From contig NZ_BAOS01000001.1 in NCBI RefSeq assembly GCF_002443295.1, positions 1 to 64,000 on the forward strand: a DNA stretch of 64,000 bases. The letters are read 5' to 3'. Positions 62,694 to 64,000 of this stretch are shown piece after piece. The notes under the pieces were generated by a model. It saw only the letters and a program-made list of their open reading frames with translations. It did no database searches and had not been told where the DNA came from. The DNA comes from Candidatus Scalindua japonica. GTDB taxonomy: Bacteria > Planctomycetota > Brocadiia > Brocadiales > Scalinduaceae. A program made the translations under genes and the position numbers. Every line of letters begins with the position of its first letter. The stretch's first letter is position 1.

Positions 62694-64000
62694 ATGCGGA
62701 ATCACAAGAGATTTAAGCCCGAATATAATGACTCGGATATTGCTATTATAGGGATGGCTTGCAGATTTGCTGAATCTCAAACTCCAGATGAATTCTGGCA
62801 GAGTTTAACGACTGGGAAAGATTTAATTTGTGAAATACCACCAGACCGATGGGATTATCATTCCTGGTTTGACCCATCCCCACAAACCCCTGGAAAAACC
62901 TATTCTAAATGGGGAAGTTTTATAAAAGATATAGATAAATTCGACCCTTCATTTTTTAATATGTCACCTCTTGAAGCTGAATTGATGGACCCTCAACTGA
63001 GATTGCTCCTTTCAGTTTTATATGAAACAGTAGAAGATGCTGGTTATGCCCGGAATATCTGGGGTACTAAAACAGGCATGTTTGTGGGCGCCTGGACCCA
63101 TGAATACCGAGATCAAATTATCAAGTCGATCAAGGGGAATAATTTATATAAAGAACTGGGGAACCACGCGTCAATGCTTGCTAACAGGCCATCTTATTTT
63201 TTTGATCTGAGAGGCCCCAGCCTCTCTGTTGATACCGCCTGTTCTTCATCACTGGTAGCATTGCACCTGGCTTGTAAATCATTACATCATGGCGAATGTG
63301 ATATGGCTTTTGTGGGTAGTGCTAACCTGCTTCTGAGCCCCTTACATTACCTTTGGCTTTGTGAGTTGGGAGTACTTTCACCAACAGGCAGGTGTCATAT
63401 CTGGCTTGTAAATCATTACATCATGGCGAATGTGATATGGCTTTTGTGGGTAGTGCTAACCTGCTTCTGAGCCCCTTACATTACCTTTGGCTTTGTGAGT
63501 TGGGAGTACTTTCACCAACAGGCAGGTGTCATACTCTGGGTGCAGATGCAGATGGTTATGTTCCTGGAGAAGGGGTGGCTTCTCTTCTGTTAAAACCCTT
63601 ACAGAAAGCAATTCAAGATAATGATAATATCCATGCTGTTATTAAGGGGACGTCTGTAAATCATGGAGGTCGTGCAGGAAGCCCTACCGCTCCGCGTACG
63701 AAACAACAAACAGAAGTTTTTGTAAATGCCTGGAAAGCTGCAAATATTAACCCTGAAAATATCACATATTTAGAGGCCCATGGTACGGGAACAGAAGTTG
63801 GGGACCAGGTCGAGGTTAAGGCATTGAGAAATGCGTTTAAGCAATTTACGAAAAAAACGGGTTTTTGCTGTATTGGATCCGCAAAGGCACATATAGGGCA
63901 TACGGAGGGAGCTGCTGGGATCACAGGTGTAATGAAGGCGATTCTTTCCTTGAAAAACAGAACTATTCCGGCTATGCCCAATTTTGAGAATCTTAATCCT
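62694..64000 (+). pseudogene. Polyketide synthase ketosynthase, frame broken by a 134-bp tandem duplication, runs off window
   Basis: Opens at DIAIIGMACRFAESQTPDEF with no acyltransferase or loading domain in front, and continues through DRWDYHSWFD, the catalytic Cys (VDTACSSSLVALHL, about residue 182) and GSANLLLSPLHY. At 63401 a second copy of 63267-63400 shifts the frame and stops it at about 63470. Read from the second copy, the synthase goes on: GADADGYVPGEGVASLLLKP, the catalytic His segments YLEAHGTGTEVGD and SAKAHIGHTEGAAG, to the window edge. If the duplication is an assembly fault the gene is intact. Confidence 0.85.
63267..63534. repeat. 134-bp tandem duplication inside the ketosynthase
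   Basis: 63267-63400 and 63401-63534 are identical except for the last base. 134 is not a multiple of three, so the frame shifts. Removing one unit restores the ketosynthase motifs in one frame. Confidence 0.95.

Overview
The window is AT-rich DNA from a Gram-negative bacterium. The Gram-negative call rests on a TolC-type outer-membrane channel, an RND pump, a secretin, an outer-membrane beta-barrel and lipoproteins. No rRNA or taxonomic marker gene is present. Low GC, many decaying insertion sequences, sigma-54 regulation and a PKS/HMG-synthase locus next to an MMPL exporter would suit a planctomycete such as an anammox Candidatus Scalindua, but that is an impression and not a demonstrated assignment.

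Layout. 1-3.2 kb is a graveyard: a deleted group II intron maturase, two broken transposases, an antitoxin with an internal stop and an integrase remnant. A tRNA-Ala(GGC) follows at 3210-3285. Its 3' half is repeated (49 of 50 bases) at 35239-35288, which defines an integrated element 32.0 kb long. The element has an integrase and excisionase-like gene at its left end. In the middle it carries a copper/silver-type efflux system (cusB, cusA, cusC), a sensor kinase/NtrC-type regulator pair and a suite of small exported metal-binding proteins (HMA, YHS, His-rich, Cys-rich). At its right end is a complete-looking filamentous-phage (inovirus) module on the minus strand: Rep, putative ssDNA-binding protein, two 40-aa coat proteins, adhesion protein, pVI-like protein, secretin and Zot/pI ATPase. 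Three genes or gene-upstream regions carry a shared upstream motif 118-120 bp before a -24/-12 (sigma-54) promoter element, suggesting that the element's own NtrC-type regulator runs a small regulon.

35.3-53.6 kb is a defence-like accessory region. It holds an unrecognised three-gene operon joined by ATGA overlaps and ending in a PIN-like protein, a SIR2-like fragment cut off near an insertion sequence, a 3.78-kb direct duplication (IS66 fragment, Dam-type methylase, membrane protein, YhcG-type nuclease), a YhcG-HEPN fusion, a MNT-HsdS fusion, and an hsdS interrupted by another insertion sequence.

53.9-64 kb holds a NYN-domain protein, an orphan antitoxin, an outer-membrane barrel, an MMPL/RND exporter fused to a cyclic-nucleotide-binding domain, a phosphopantetheinyl transferase, an HMG-CoA-synthase-like enzyme and the start of a polyketide synthase. 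It also contains fragments of an acyltransferase and a LolA-like protein. The ketosynthase reading frame is broken by an exact 134-bp tandem duplication. Several single-base homopolymer differences between the duplicated segments mean that some frameshifts here may be sequencing errors.
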